Positions 7,414-8,015 of a stretch of 8,015 nt of DNA are shown here, in pieces. The DNA is taken from contig CACZPE010000226.1 in the NCBI GenBank assembly GCA_902782875.1, positions 1 to 8,015 of the forward strand, read 5' to 3'. Source of the DNA: an uncultured Ruminococcus sp. (lineage in GTDB: Bacteria > Bacillota_A > Clostridia > Oscillospirales > Ruminococcaceae). The position numbers were made by a program, and so were the translations under genes. Position 1 is the stretch's first letter, and each line of letters starts with the position of its first letter. Under the pieces are notes generated by a model. That model ran no database searches. It was not told the DNA's origin and saw nothing but the letters and a program-made list of their open reading frames with translations.

Positions 7414-7532
7414 AGCCAAACCTCCAGTAATGCCTTCTTCTTGTGTCTGGCGGCTATACCCGTATATACAAGAGCGGCAACGATCGTCACAGTTATCACA
7501 AATACAATGGAAAATAATAAGATGAATGCCAT
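7401..7532 (-). CDS. Very small single-span membrane protein of unknown function (43 aa)
   Basis: A short reading frame that fills the gap between its two neighbours. It starts at ATG 7532, 6 nt after the stop of the 74-aa gene, and ends at TAG 7401-7403, overlapping the 141-aa gene by 13 nt. Residues about 2-27 form one continuous hydrophobic span (FILLFSIVFVITVTIVAALV), followed by a basic patch RHKKK (29-33) and a short tail ending in WLWDL. This suggests an N-out, C-in single-pass protein. No clear Shine-Dalgarno precedes it, so translation may depend on coupling to the upstream stop. The membrane-like composition and the fit to the gap support it; no family is recognised. It could be a chance frame, but that is less likely. 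Confidence 0.62.
   Translation of the reverse strand: MAFILLFSIVFVITVTIVAALVYTGIAARHKKKALLEVWLWDL
7420..7425 (-). promoter_or_regulatory. Shine-Dalgarno site of the 141-aa membrane gene
   Basis: GGAGGT on the minus strand, 6 nt before ATG 7413. It lies inside the 43-aa reading frame, where it encodes part of LLEVW, so translation of the two genes is probably coupled. It rules out the TTG at 7419, which it abuts. Confidence 0.75.
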
Positions 7533-7538
7533 AACTGT

Positions 7539-7763
7539 TTACTCATTCAGAAAATAATACACCCAGAAAGCTATTAAGATCAACGATATAACTGTGCCTG
7601 TGCAGATTGACAGAATGCCGAATATGCGCAGGATGATACGGTGCTTTTCCTGTGAAGATCTGTTGCCTGCGATAAGCATTATCACCCCGCCTGCAATAAG
7701 CGCAAGAGCGATCACAGCCGGTATAATGCTTAACGTCAGGTACATCAATGTATAGTAATCCAT
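7539..7763 (-). CDS. Small two-span membrane protein of unknown function (74 aa)
   Basis: First gene after frr. It has two long hydrophobic segments, about 6-32 and 47-71, joined by a polar loop GNRSSQEKHR (33-42), which predicts a helical hairpin. The family is not recognised. The start is uncertain: ATG 7763 has only a weak purine stretch (AGAG) just before it, and an in-frame TTG at 7775 (78 aa) has no visible ribosome binding site. I prefer the ATG. The gap from the frr stop is 27 nt and contains no hairpin or T-run, so it is probably read through from the frr transcript. The next small gene begins 6 nt after its stop. Confidence 0.75.
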   Translation of the reverse strand: MDYYTLMYLTLSIIPAVIALALIAGGVIMLIAGNRSSQEKHRIILRIFGILSICTGTVISLILIAFWVYYFLNE

Positions 7764-7790
7764 ATCTCTGATCAAAAGGATTATGCCGTA

Positions 7791-8015
7791 TCAGACAGTC
7801 ATTACTTCCTTTTCCTTCTCGGCAACTTCCTTGTCAACAGACTCTATAGCCTTGTCTGTTACCTTCTGGAGTTCCTTTTCGAGATCCTTCATATCATCCT
7901 CTGTGATCTCGTTGTTCTTCTTCTGAGCCTTTATCTTGTCCATGATATCGCGGCGTGCGTTTCTTATGGTTACCTTAGCCTGCTCGCCGTCGTTCTTTAC
8001 CTGCTTTACCAGTTC
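7791..8015 (-). CDS. frr: Ribosome recycling factor, C-terminal 74 residues (runs off the right edge)
   Basis: RRF works with EF-G to split the post-termination ribosome and free it for a new round of translation. Only the C-terminal 40% of the usual ~185 residues is in the window. It is recognised by the conserved pattern ELVKQVKNDGEQAKVTIRNA, the RRD after it, EITEDDMKDLEKELQKVTDK, and the closing EKEKEVMTV. This is the end of domain II and the last long helix of domain I, and it is highly charged, as expected. The stop is TGA at 7793-7791. In Firmicutes frr normally follows pyrH and precedes uppS; here the uppS end of that arrangement is kept but three small genes intervene. No terminator follows. 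Confidence 0.96.
   Translation of the reverse strand, partial: ELVKQVKNDGEQAKVTIRNARRDIMDKIKAQKKNNEITEDDMKDLEKELQKVTDKAIESVDKEVAEKEKEVMTV

Noticed and set aside
7764..7790. The frr to 74-aa gene gap as a terminator or new promoter.
   Set aside because: 27 nt with no hairpin, no T-run and no recognisable -35/-10 pair; read-through is the simpler reading.
1..8015. A hidden defence system, mobile element, CRISPR array, riboswitch or horizontally acquired island.
   Set aside because: All frames are accounted for by a co-directional housekeeping operon; no transposase, integrase, direct-repeat array or long untranslated leader is present. The only unexplained genes are the three small membrane proteins reported above.

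Overview
The window is a compact, one-directional housekeeping operon. Every gene I can support lies on the minus strand, so transcription runs from the high-coordinate end to the low-coordinate end. In transcription order the genes are: 3' end of frr (ribosome recycling factor), three small membrane proteins of unknown function (74, 43 and 141 aa), uppS, cdsA, dxr, rseP, ispG, and the N-terminal half of polC, which runs off the left edge. A PolC-type replicase joined to the frr-uppS-cdsA-dxr-rseP block indicates a Firmicute. Intermediate GC, heavy use of ATA for isoleucine, and ispG directly before polC suggest a clostridial anaerobe, perhaps of the Ruminococcus/Oscillospiraceae type. That placement is inference, not a database result.

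Layout: 7791-8015 holds the frr C-terminus. 7401-7763 plus 6988-7413 hold the three small membrane proteins, packed tightly or overlapping. 6270-6971 is uppS, 5407-6267 cdsA, 4179-5345 dxr, 3091-4167 rseP, 2037-3086 ispG and 1-2040 polC. Gaps are 2 to 27 nt, or slight overlaps, except for a 61-nt cdsA-dxr gap that carries a perfect 10-bp hairpin. No stretch over 300 bases lacks a gene. I see no mobile element, CRISPR, tRNA or rRNA, and no convincing internal promoter or terminator.

The genes work together around the lipid carrier and envelope. Dxr and IspG are two steps of the MEP isoprenoid pathway. UppS condenses its products into undecaprenyl diphosphate for the cell wall. CdsA makes CDP-diacylglycerol for phospholipids. 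RseP is an intramembrane protease. Frr and PolC serve translation and replication.

The region is mostly ordinary. The points worth a second look are: uppS has no ATG, GTG or TTG upstream of its conserved N-terminus and seems to start at an ATA placed ideally behind a strong Shine-Dalgarno sequence; three small unrecognised membrane genes sit between frr and uppS, where these genes are usually neighbours; and the cdsA-dxr hairpin is not a standard terminator.
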